64,000 bases of DNA, from assembly GCA_000469685.2 (NCBI GenBank), contig LS997567.1, positions 1,398,302 to 1,462,301 of the forward strand, written 5' to 3'. Shown here in pieces: positions 13,901-25,600 of the stretch (the stretch's first letter is position 1; every line of letters begins with the position of its first letter). The notes below the pieces were generated by a model, which saw only the letters and a list, made by a program, of their open reading frames with translations, did no database searches and was not told the origin of the DNA. A program made the position numbers and the translations under genes. This DNA comes from Haemonchus contortus (Eukaryota > Nematoda > Chromadorea > Rhabditida > Trichostrongylidae).

Positions 13901-16900
13901 CATTACTGGAGAGGTCCATAGACCCGATTATCATCCAGAACCATACCGGAATGTCGCGTGTACGTTCTATGGAGTAATTTAGGATTTCTATGAAAGCTGA
14001 TGATCTGTTCCGTTGTGCTTCTATCGCTTCACGCGGATCCTATACCGAATGTTTATCCCCTAAAGAGATGAACAATCGGCTCATCCTAAGCTAGATTAAT
14101 CCATGGATCAGATCTACAGTAGCGGTGCCAACATCGTCGCTCCGCTTGCCCTATAATTTCAGAAAGCGAAGAACAGGCTGGTGTTCGTAACAATATCTTT
14201 GGGTTTCTGCGGATCACCTCTCCACTTTACAGCTTTATCATACGTTTTTACAACCTTTCAGCTACATGTGTTACCCTCAATCGAATGAAACCGGAAACTT
14301 CGTTAATCACCTGGGAGCTAGAGCAACCGCAATTTGCGTAGTTCCCAGTGAGGTAGGAATTAGTTACGATAGAAGGTCGTAAAAGAAGTTGCACGAGGGA
14401 ATCGCAAGAGATCAGGGTCACGTGAGGCTTATTCAAGTATAAGGAGGATGAGAAGTCGTATAGGGCCCAAGTGACGGGTGAGCCTTCGCAATCCGAGAAT
14501 AATCCGCTCGAAGAAATCCGCGCTGATATGGTCAAGAACCCTCTAATCCATAAGGGAAAAAGTTCTTGTGCGTCATTCGAAATAGAACGATACGATGTCG
14601 TACCAGATGGTTTAGTTCATCTATCAAGGGAAATTCATGAAAATCGGAAAATCGCTGCGATTCTTGGCCACGGCGCCACTAACCACTGCGCCACCGTCGC
14701 TCATAGTGTTATGGTGATAGCATTGTACACTTCCTAGTACGATCTGCATTTTGTATGGTTTTTGAATTTGAGGATCGGACAGAGGACTCCACCTTGACCA
14801 GTAATTTTTGGGATGCGCTAAGCCCTCAACTTCTATGCAAAACAGCTGAGGCCTCTGAAAAGAATGGTGTTCGAAGGCAAAGGGTAGAGACAGGACAACG
14901 GACGCCAATTTTGTGCGAATCTCCCTTCATATAAGCCTGCTGTCAGCAACACTTTCATGAGATCTGAGACTTTCCTGGTCCAAGCAGGACATGCACTTAT
15001 AGACTGTACAGATAAGGCCACAAATAATCAACTACTGAAGAGCTACTGACGCCTTTTCACTTTTCCCACCTTGAAAGGCAAATTAGACCAGGAAAGTGAC
15101 CATTAGGACTTTGAAGACTGAAGCTTCGATTGAAAAATGCCTCAGTTTTTGACACACAAGCCTTTCAAAGCTGTTGGACCAAGGGCGATATGGCACTTTA
15201 GCCCTATAAAGGCATCCAGTTAGGAAGACAGCGGAGATCTCCAAGGTATCCCACAAAGCTGAAGTTTTTGTTCTTAGCAATCGAGTAGATGAATATTTCA
15301 ATTGCATGGCGTTTCGTTCTATGGCATTATCGGTGCGCTAATAGTTCATAAACTATTTTGAAATGAGTTTCTATGGCTTTTCAGCCAGGGCGTGCACGAG
15401 CCTGCAGAGCGACGAGATCGCATAGTTGCTTAGCATGGATTCTAGAGAACCTTAATGTAAACAACAAAAAACTCCATCGCCTGTGAATTCCACAATAGTA
15501 AGCGCCCCAGCAGATTTTCACTACACTAAGTTAATCGAGTACTACATAGTAATTTCTGAATTACGGACATAGTGGGTTTTTTGAGAGCTTTCGTCGACGG
15601 AAATCATGTGCTCGCTCGACTTCCTCTTCGCTTTCATCGGACGCAGAATTTTTAGTAATCGATGAAAATTCAAGTGCGTAGAGCAATTATATTTTGTGTG
15701 ACTGCGGGTTTGCTATTGGGACACTACGGCGACGCTTCGCTCATACTTGTAATGAAAAGTACGACGAACCACATGCTACTATGGTAGTTCGGGGTGTGCC
15801 GCAGTTATCAGGATTACGCTAACTGAATAGAAGCCTTGAAAGAAGTGTCAGAAGCGCTTGTAGGAAAGAAAAGAGTTGAGAAAAGGAACACATCCTTCAG
15901 GGAGTTTTGTTGCGGGATTATCGGTGTAGCAAAAAAATTTGATAGTATTTTTTCGAAACCTGAAGGAAGGTGTTCAGCAGTTTTTCGTGCCCTAACACCC
16001 CCATTCCATACAACGAGAGAAACTTTCTGCAACGGTCTCAGCAGGACTACTGCGATACCTGTTTGAGTAACATTTAAGGTACTGGTTTGAATAATCAACT
16101 TGACTGAACCGGTTTCTCAACAGATCGTATCAACAATTCAAAGAACAATCCACTTTTCGTCAAGATTGACAACCAGGCAAATTATATCTTCGACCCTTTC
16201 GAGAACAGAAAGAAGGCTATGCTTACTTTTCGGTCTCCTTGCCTACTTTAAACTCTTATACGGCCAAAAAACTATTTGTAAATTGCAAACTTCGAAGACT
16301 AGAGGTATTGTTTGCATTTCATTTATCCCGGGTAGAAAAATGTTTCTATAATTTGTAGTATTCTAAGTGTAAGATGTAGACAGAATAAAATAGTCAAGCG
16401 AGTTGTCGAAATATCAATTCAGATTACCTTATGGTATCGGGGCATTGAAAAAACCAAACAACTAAGCAATTCGTCCTCATCTTTCTACATCCATTCTATT
16501 TGCTATGTGGGCAAGCTCATTGCCCTCTCCTTTTGGCCTTGATATCAGTCCATTGCTAGAACACCAAACCCTTGGGCGACCATGAGAGCTCGAACTTATG
16601 TCTTATGCATTTCGAAGTGAAGTTACTCAGTAAAATACCACATGCAGCGGGAAAATAAGCCAATTAATCGAAACTAATGAAACTACCCTAATTTTCTTTG
16701 ACTGAGTGGTTCGGGATTGCAGAAAGTGGATAGCCCAGAACTCTTTCCAACGCAGGTAAACCTCTCGTTGATACTACAGTATGGCCATGACAGATCAACT
16801 AATTCTTACAACAACTATTTGTGCTCGTTACTGTATTTCACTTGGATTGCTGATTGTTGAAAGCGTTGCCAAGTCTGAGCTCACTAATGAGAGTGAGAGA

Positions 16901-17270
16901 TAGGAGGCCTACTATTATTGATAGCAGCCATCTATTTCGTAGAATGCTGAGGCTAACTACAATGTAATAGAATACACATACATATTTTTAAACAAATCGA
17001 AGCTCGAATAACGCATACACGCGAACAAACATTTAAAAATGGATCCACGGGAATAAGGATAATCAGAAAAAGGGTAGAAAAGGTCGTTAAGCAAATAACC
17101 ACAAAGTATTCAGTATTTAAAAAACGAATATTGAAAAGAATACTGTTGTAATTGAGAGCTTTTCCGCTTTGTTTTGCAAGAAAACCCTGTAGATCAAAGG
17201 GAAACGACCGATATGCTGGTTAAATTCTGATGGAAAGGTTATGACTGACCGTTAACTTGGCGCTACTCAT
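1986..17270 (-). CDS. kinesin-8 family motor protein, KIF19 / KLP-13 type
   Basis: Microtubule plus-end motor with depolymerase activity in its family; KIF19 acts in cilia. Exons (minus, 5' to 3'): 17250-17270, 13205-13285, 9385-9495, 9195-9282, 8985-9106, 8651-8779, 8115-8207, 7931-8014, 7409-7493, 6781-6846, 6574-6686, 6396-6507, then tail exons about 6258-6353, 5500-5579, 3761-3843, 3549-3699, 2961-3132, 2372-2494 and about 1986-2120. All motor-exon phases and lengths agree. The start MSSAKLT joins VVVRVRPL. Visible motifs: P-loop GATGSGKT, switch I NKTSSRSH, switch II DLAGSE, and [23 protein letters not shown] is the KIF19-type signature. The tail exons are charged coiled coil and match KIF19 tail order. 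The exons at 6258 (GC donor) and 1986, and the frame below 2372, are less certain. Confidence 0.88.
9745..9900 (+). repeat. possible diverged SINE-like copy
   Basis: It contains AGATCGAATCCCGGCC, a B-box-like string, then a body ending CTCGGCTAATCGATAAAAG that recalls copy 1. Similarity to the other three copies is weak. It lies within a kinesin intron. Confidence 0.3.
11840..12126 (+). repeat. diverged direct repeat pair
   Basis: 11840-11890 and 12078-12126 share the same order of words: CCAAT(A/T)TAAA, ATCGGT(T/C)GACTT, TTTTCATAAC. They are about 240 bp apart within a kinesin intron and may be two halves of a decayed element. Confidence 0.5.
13286..17249 (-). other. kinesin intron 1 (4.0 kb)
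   Basis: This separates the 7-codon first exon from the exon that begins the motor domain. It includes a minus-strand coding-like segment at 13810-13878 ending in TAA (peptide [18 protein letters not shown]), whose phase does not fit the kinesin. It may be a remnant or a chance frame. The plus-strand 147-codon frame at 13410-13853 overlaps it and looks like chance. Confidence 0.5.
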
Positions 17271-17340
17271 GCCAAGAAGAGTATCCGCATATTGTGGAAA
17301 ACAAGCGAGAGTCCGTAAAGTCGTGTTTCTCAAGTCACCT

Positions 17341-17353
17341 GTTGCCAAGTAAC
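17341..17353 (-). promoter_or_regulatory. X-box (RFX / DAF-19 site) upstream of the kinesin
   Basis: The plus strand reads GTTGCCAAGTAAC. This is two RFX half-sites, GTTGCC and AGTAAC, with a 1-base spacer; the reverse reads GTTACT-T-GGCAAC. Both halves fit the general RFX pattern RYYNYY N(1-3) RRNRAC, although the usual nematode spacer is 2 bases. The site lies 71 bp upstream of the proposed kinesin ATG at 17270, a normal distance for ciliary gene X-boxes in C. elegans. The motif is seen; binding by DAF-19 is inferred. Confidence 0.6.
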
Positions 17354-19601
17354 AGTAATGCGCGTTTGAAAACCGCGCCATGGGCTTAGATTCGCAGGTG
17401 GGCGGTGGAGCGGCGCTGCTCGAGCGGCAGATGAGTGTTACGACGTCAATGCAGGGCGCCATATACACAGACATATGTAAGGATGTGTGACATGAAGATC
17501 ACTGGCATTAGACCTATGAAATTCCGTTTCCTCTGTTGGTGGTCCTTCTCTGTGGTCGTGTTCGTTTAGTGGTTTGCATTGCTGTCGAAGCTGATGCTCC
17601 GTCAACGCTCTCGCACCCAACCACCCGGCGTCAGCCTGGTGGGTGGTCGTCGACGCCAGCGCCAATTGCTGTATTCGATTGCGCTAATCGTTTCTTCTTC
17701 TCTTCGTTTATTTCTGTTCGATTATCGCGATTATGTGTATATGTAGGAATGTTTATCTGTAGCTGTGTGTGTGTTTGTGTGTATCCGTTTGGAAGTTCTC
17801 CATCTGCCTGCGGTACGGTTTGCCATGGATATTGCCGTAGTTTTCGCGTGCTTTCATATGCGGCATACCATACTTCGCACCTCATTTCCATATCATTTTC
17901 CGTCGCTCACCGCCCTCGTTTTCGCGCTGTCAAAGTTTTCCTTCTAACTTCAGCAGTTCATTTGGCTCGCTTTGTTTCCATCTCTCTCCTCAGTTGATGT
18001 AGTTGATTGACTCACCTCCCTAACTAGTCCTCTTAACCATAATTCACTTTACATTTTGTTCCAACACTCTACCGTCTCTATAAATTGTTTGTTGTTATTG
18101 ATCGGCCGGTCACTACCTAATACAGAAACATTATTTGTGCATTTTATCCTTATTTGTCAGTGCTGAATTTAACACCCCAGCTTGGTCTCCGTTCTACCCT
18201 ATTTGTTGTATAATGAACTCCTATCGATTCGCGATACATCAGGTAACCAGAAACCGTGCAGTTCAACACTAGTAATACCTACTCCATTATTTGCTGAGTA
18301 GTCATATCGAGTCGGTTTTTCGTCCCTGCATTTCCTCGGTGTCAGTCAATCATGCAACCCAACGAGAAGTTGTTTCGGATGTGTTGCTGTGTGTGTGTAT
18401 GTGCGTGTGTACTGGTAAGCATGTGGTAGTCATGTTCATCGCGCTGTATGTGCGACTGTTGTAATAGCAGCACTCAGCAGTTCCCTAACGTCTGAAATGC
18501 TCCTGAAATCAAACGAACGCTTCGTTTCCATTTCATCCAGCCATCACCTCAAGCAGTATCACTGTAGTCTGTTCGGCGGTGCAGTAGCCGTGCAGAACCG
18601 TCCCATTGTCGCCACTGATTGCATCGCACCGTCGCTCTGCGGTGTTTTCGTGTGGTGGGGAAACAGACCTGATGACGGCCGGGCAGTTGATGGCGGTTAG
18701 AGCTGACGTCATCCCTACTAAGGTATGACACACACACACATTGTGCGTCGATTGGAGGGTAGTTGTCTGTATTGCGCACGATGGGGCTGGTTAGGGTCAT
18801 GGTGGGTGGGGGTGGGAATTGTGGTAATGATGTGATGCGTCTCGTCTCCACACTGCTTCTGCCTCCGAACGGAGCGAATCCGATAAGATTGTGCTCTCGA
18901 GTGAGGGAGACTGAGAGAGAGCTGTGTGCTACTGCAATGTTTTGGGCCTCACGATACCTCGTGCTCTCTGCGCCTCCATCTGTCGCCCTCTCGCTGCTGC
19001 ACGCTGCTGCTGCTCACGCTGCTGCTGTCGCCGCCCCGCGACTGCCGCTTCGTCGCCGCGCGGCCAACGCTGGTCGTGATCGCGGCTGCCGCTTGCGCGC
19101 CACCCGCCGCCACTCGCTCGCAGCCGTCGCGACGAAATCTGCCCTCCGGCCCGTCGGAACGCTGCTAGCCCTTGTCCGTCCGCCACTGTGCTGCCCTCCG
19201 CTATTTCAGCGCTCCCTCTCATGTCACATTCATCCGTCAACGTTGTGTCTTCACTCCTGCACAATGTCAGCACTGAAATTTCCGTTTCACTTGAACTACA
19301 TCGATTCAGACCAGTAAACTTCCCGATTATCGCTTCAGTTTTATCACATGTGCAATACGCTTGCATCTTTTTCAGAAGTTTGCATGTATAACCAGAGTGA
19401 CGGCAGTGATTTCCATACAATTAGTAGCATTTTATCATTTTCTGATTCTTCCTTGAAGGATTTTTGTTGCTTCTGATTTTTCCCTTTTCCTCTTTCCTGA
19501 CGCTCCCTGATTTTCAGGTCGATCGATCGATACTTTCATTGACTTTTGTTGTCTTTGTTGTCTGTCATTAGCCATTATTTGCATCTTTAGCTTGCTCGGA
19601 C
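17354..19601. promoter_or_regulatory. divergent upstream region of the kinesin and kin-2
   Basis: The region is richer in GC and CpG than its surroundings, most strongly at about 18.85-19.2 kb, where CTG/GCTGCT runs occur (about 18995-19035). Short (GT)n or (CA)n tracts lie near 17762, 18390 and 18728. Long overlapping open frames on both strands here are expected from GC richness, and no splice-compatible coding exon was found. It probably holds promoters and 5' UTR of both genes. A 3' splice site (CATCTTTAG, ending 19590) 11 bases before the kin-2 ATG could be a trans-splice acceptor. Confidence 0.45.
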
Positions 19602-22600
19602 ATGTCGAGCGGCAACGAGGAAGCACAATTGGCACAATGCCAAGCTTATGTACAACGACACAATATTCAGCAACTTGTGAAAGAGGCTATTGGTAAGCTT
19701 TGGTTTGATCGTCGTCCTCTAATAAAGCAACCAGTTTCAAGTAATTCTACTTATCGATTACTCTGAAGCTGTTAGACTTGCAGACGTTTTTTTCTTTCCA
19801 ACTCGCACAACGTCATTTCAGTTGCTCTGTGCATTCACAAGCCTGAAAATCCCGTTTTGTTTCTAAAGGAGCACTTCGATAAACTCAACGAACAAAGGAC
19901 AGAGGTGTACATTTTTCTTCGATAATTTTACATTCATATATCATTAGGATGCGTTTCCTTTGTGCTGCCTGATTTCACGTATTTCTTCGCTTTCCCTTTG
20001 ATTCTCAATCAACTGAGAGGCTTGTCGCCGTCCTTCAATAACAGACCATATCATTCATCTCACCATTCACTTAACTAATCGTCGTCCCCGCTTTCCTTTG
20101 ATCGACCTTTGTTCCTTCTCGGATTTTTTACAGCGTTTCACACAAACGCCTTTCAAACTTATAGCGCTATATTCTTCCAAATAACCATATTTTGCCCTTT
20201 TCAAAAACCGAGTCAGGTTTTCAGTTGAAGTGCCACTTTTACATTTCTTTTTTTTCTGCATGGGACTTGAAATCGTTTACTTTGCGATTTTTCCTTCGTT
20301 CCTGTTTTGATTTCTGATCCCATTGCCATATATGCGACAGAGCAGCGTCAAACGTTTTCGAATTCATGACTGTAAGGTCCCGTATATCACATGCGGTTTT
20401 ACGGTTTTAATGGTTGTTTTGTGCTGTCACATGTTCACGAAATGTACGACTATGCTGACAGTTTTCATGGGTTCATGGGGCAAGGGTTAAGGGACAATAA
20501 GAAGACGTTGCATACCCCCGAGTGTCTTGGATGTTAGTGTTCTGCTTGGGTGTCTCTTGTCTGGGTGTGAACGTGTGTGTGTGTGTGTATGTGTGAGTGT
20601 GTGTGTGTGAGATAAAAACGAAATAGTGAGAGTGTATGACGGGAGAGCGGCGGTGTGCGAAAACAGACGGAATTGCAGTTAGTCGCGCCCGGCACGGCAA
20701 TCGATACACGGGCAGGCCAGAGCGGCCAGACGCGGCGGCGGGCCATGCTAGCCACCGGGCCGGCCGATCGGTTGCGGCCGCGGACCCGCCGAATTCATTT
20801 GTTGACGACGACGTGCCCGAACTGCCCCCCGCTCGGTGTGTGTGTGAGTGTGAGCGTGTGTGATGCGATGGGACAGCATCTGAGTGCGCGCCGACGTCGT
20901 TCACAACAACAGCAGAATACTGCTGCTCAGCAGCACAACACTTCGTCCACCACGACTCCATCCACGCTGCCGCCTCCTGCTCCAGCTCCGTCGGTGAGTA
21001 AACGAATGAATGAACGAATGGCGACGACTTGCTAAGACGCCGCCACGCAATTATTTACCATTACTGACTTCTAATTCGACTTTGCCATTACATCATTACA
21101 CGTGCGCTGACGCGGAACTCTGCTCTCCATTATGTGGCCCACTTTACGGGACGTATTATAACGATCTTCTTTGACAAGTTTTTTTTAATTGTAACTGGAA
21201 AACGAATATGTTGCATATACCTCCCACTTAAGTTACTTTACTTCATTTCTTCCTAACTGGTTTCCTGATGGGTATTCTCCTGAACTTTTGATCTCTAGTG
21301 TACTGTTTGTTGGAATGTTTCAACGGCTGCATAACCCATTTGGTTGCTGATAAAACTGCCGCGATATGGAGGGGAGAAAGGCCGAGCCGAGCGCCGACTG
21401 GGCCGATATGTGTCTCATCCATTGTGGATGTGCTGAAGTTTGCAATATAAAGTAATAGATCATGTGCAAGTGTTGGAAGCTCAGCGTGTGAGGATGATTA
21501 ATTCCAGTCTGCTCGTCAAGTCCACTTCTTTTTTACTTTTTCCCCATCTGTTTCCTTTTTCTCTTTGCCCTTATTTTGGAAATTGATTGCATCGGGAAGA
21601 AGCTTCAGGGCAATACCCGATGGTGTATTTTGGTTGGAAGGGAATGAGAAGGGGTTCTGTAATTTTCTTACTTAACTCTTTTTGCCTCCCTACTGCTCTG
21701 ACTCTACTCTAGTGATGCAGCTGCTGCTGTCCTCCGTCTGCGTCTATTGGCACCCTCTCTCGTACAACGCCTTTTCTTTGCTTGCGTATCCTCTAGCGAT
21801 TCGGCCCAAGTACTTGGTGCACATTAGTCGTGTCGGCTGCTGTTGGTGGTACGTGAGGGAGGGGTGGTTGTTCCGTGTAAATGCAGCTTCATTAGATTGA
21901 GGCAGCCCCTCTCTCTGTCCCTCCTCATTGCTGCCGCATAAGCAACTGCTTACGGATCACACTGAGCATGATGGCCGTCAGCTTTGAGAACTGACAAATC
22001 GTCGACAGAGGAAAAAAGTGGTGAATTTTCCCATCACGTCAACACCTCCCCCTCTTTCTATTTCATTGAACTGCCCATCGACGAAATTGAATAAGCGGCT
22101 ATTTTGAGCACTTATGGCATGCACAACACGCACATCGGATGATTTAATATTTAGGGGGTTCCGAGAAAAACTGGTGCTTCCATAAACCCGGTTCCTGTGA
22201 AAAACGACTCTAAATAAATAACTCTAAATAAATAAATATCGTTATTAGCCCATCCTATCATTTGATCGGGGTTGACGGCTATAAAACCTGATTTCATAGA
22301 TTTATTGTTAACTTTGAGATTCCATAGAAATGGCCCTTGGCAAATTTCAAATATAATATGGATTTTTACAGGAGTATTGAATTGTTAAAGCCGCCTTAGT
22401 GTAAAGAAAATATTTAGAAAAGAAACTACAGTATACTGGCGATACAGTCTCCGCGCTTCAATTCCTTTTTCATCATAAATATGTCGTAACCATGAATAAG
22501 CCTTTAGAATTTTCACTTATTCGATCTGACTAATGTTTTCCCTGCTGGAGACTGTGCCATCAAAAAATCTTGTTAAGTGTGGGAGAATTCTCGGTCATTT

Positions 22601-25600
22601 TCACCATCACCCTTAGAAAGTATTAGAGGTCAGGTATCAGGTATTGGAGATCAGAGATAAGGGGATAGATAGCGATTCCCTTTACAGTACACCGCGCTAT
22701 CCTTTTGATATAAGCCTCGAGACCTTTAGATGAGTGAAACGCAAGGTTTTGTTGCTGCACTAGGCACCTTCACCCATCGAACGCCATCCCTGCACAGTTG
22801 TTCCGGCCGGAAGTGTTCCAAAACTCATCAGTTAAAGTGCAGTTGTCACATGATGGCTGAAACTGAGCAGAATGAAACCAATTAACCTGGAATGTTGGCA
22901 GATCCGTCCATGATAACGTTAGGTTTTTATTATGTTGTAAAAGGTTTTGTTTGAAAATATAGCTTTTAAGCTATATTCAATCCGCTGCTCTAGTTGATGG
23001 ATTATCCAGCTACATTTTTTTCACATTCGACCAGGTCACTTTTTCAACGGCCAACTTTCAAATGAGGGTTACAGACATTCAAGGTTCTTTTCATGGATGA
23101 AAATGAAGCCTCACAGGCTTCAAAAGGCGCTTGGATTCATTAGAAGGCTCCGATGCTAATCGTATCCTCCCGAATCCCGTTGTAGATAGCTTCGCGTGCG
23201 TAATTGTTACCCGTAAACAACCTTTGTTGTGAGTATCTCTCCAGTTTTTGACAAAAGTGGTATCCTTGAACAATAGCCTCAGTAGCTGTTTTCTTTGTTC
23301 TCTGGTTTCGCTTAACTCATAGGGTGGGAATCAGGAAAGAAAGAGCTTCTGAGATGCTGGATGACAAAGTACAAGCTTGAGCAAGTTGCCATATAGAGGG
23401 CGAAGCTTGGGACCTTACTAGTAGTCTGTCGTGCTGGATGTTAGCTAATATTGGGTAGAATGGTAAGGCTTTTGGCTTTTTTGGAACCTTTCCTCAATGC
23501 GGATTTATGGGATTGCCCTTTCCGACTGAATGCAAATCCTTGCCTATTATATTCATATGGTGGTGATATGTTGGGCCAACTCAGGACATCCAGTAAGAAG
23601 TGCAGTTGTAGTAATTACGACTTCATCCTGTATCTTTCACTGGTTTCTTTTCTACCTTTGACCATTCACAGTTCGAAGTAGACCAAACATCTTGGAAGAT
23701 TGCGAAAGGACGCATAACGGAAGTCCATAAAAACGTCCTATCTTTTTCACCTGATCTTTCGTTGAACAAAGGATCCCTTATCACCGAATATGTTCAGAAG
23801 GCTTCTCTAGAGAGCAAAGTTTCTTCGAAGGGCCCCGTTGAGATCGTTGCATTACTTATCAGCTCACTTATCAGCACCTCTCCGCATACGTAAGAGTTTG
23901 CGACATGCCAAAGATTTGGTGATATGGATTCAACCCATTATAATGGGGTACAGATAGGTTTGCTGACTCAAGAACGATAAGTTGCTCGAAAAGAGACAAA
24001 TGAGGATGAGCCATGATGTGGAGATGTTCGATGGCGAGTTGTTTCATCGTTATTAGGTCCTGCCCCGCTCTTCGAAATACTGTATCAAATTGTTCAGTGC
24101 TCGCACGCTGAACGTATTGGTTTAAATCATCAAGTTTCACGGGATACCATGGGTAAGGGTTGTTTCGCGGTGTCGCACGTTTGTTTATACAAGTTAGGAG
24201 CCTGATTTTCTTTTCAAATTCTTCATTGTAAGACCGGACTACCCTTTTTCATAAAATAAATTTTTATGGTGTCACTTTTCAACCAAACTTATATTTTGTG
24301 GAAATATTATTTTTTTAACGGCACCCTTTCCTTCCATTTTCTTCTCGTACTAACCTCTTTCTTTGTTCATTATCGACCGATACCTATGAGGGTCCCATCG
24401 ATCGTTTTGTGGAAATACGCTTGGCCACTGTATTTGAAGGACTGCGACAACTAGTCAAAATCAGTACGATTCTTCTCCTTATAACTAGATTAAACGAAAT
24501 ATGGGTTGTGTCTCAGTTTCTAGAAAAAAAAAACTGGTTCCATTAAATTTCTTACATTTTCCATTGCAAAGTAAGCATGTAAACGAGTTTAATATGGCCT
24601 TTCTACTGCTTACGTGTACTGCTGTATTTCAGCCTTGTTCTCAGCATTGTTTTCGATTTCTTTCGTTCCTTCCTCTATATTGTGTGTGTCATGCATGTTA
24701 CGTCAGACAAGTTATTGCTACTGTTTGACGGTGGGGGAGTTTGATGTGATTTGACTCAAACTCATATTCGAAATGAATATAACTGGTAGAAGAAATCCAC
24801 GGTGCCGCTGCATGTCATCAACAAGGAATCTCATAAGAACTTGGTTGAACTTTTTGAGTGACCAACACTGATCAGCATTAGGAAAATAGTTGTTTTAGTC
24901 ATGATTGTCGTTCAAACCATTTTCATTTTAGGAAGCTGGCCGGAATCAGGAAGCTCAAGATGACGATGATATTATGATTGAACCACCGAAGAGAACCGGT
25001 GGACGCCGTACGGGTATATCTGCAGAGCCAATCAAGGAGGATGACACAGAATACAAGAAGGTTTCTTTTGCAGTCTTCATTAGTTGCGTATACGATAAGT
25101 CAAGTATACTCTGCATACTAAAGTATAAGTGTTCGGATCGGTATTTGTATCATTAACCAGTTATAATGTAGTTATGTTTATGACATTTCATGTGAAAAGC
25201 TACAGCATTTGCAAGTTTCGCGCCTGCGTATCAATTCAGAAAGCAGTCGACGCGCATTTTGACCTATCACCTTGTTCGCTGCGAGATCAATATATCCAAA
25301 AACAGTTCAGTGATGTTCGCTCAAGCGCAGTTTCAAATTGCAGCATGAAAATTGAGGAAACCCAATATTGACACAGAAAAATTGTTTATTTTAGAAATTT
25401 AATGGTGCGAAGATAGGGTCACAAGAAAAGTTGGTGGTGGGAATCGTTTTTCTTGTCACTTACTTTTCTTCCTCCTGTATTCATCACCAGATCTAAAGTT
25501 GAGGTACTTTGTGAGACCTCTAGGAAATATGATTCCTGGAGTGATTGAGGACGATTCTCGGCCTGGTTTGGGTACGAGCCGTTTGAGAGTTCTTGGACGT

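Larger units (their letters stand above)
19905..24931 (+). other. kin-2 intron 2 (5.0 kb)
   Basis: Apart from the alternative first exon (20868-20993) it holds a perfect 10-bp-arm hairpin at 22956-22977 and an antisense open frame at 23871-24255 (listed separately). The rest is AT-rich sequence without supported exons. For the isoform that begins at 20868, only the part from 20994 onward is intron. Confidence 0.7.

Noticed and set aside
18763..19420. Long open frames on both strands (184 and 163 codons)
   Set aside because: They overlap each other in a GC-rich, CTG-repeat region and have no compatible splice sites. GC richness alone removes stop codons.
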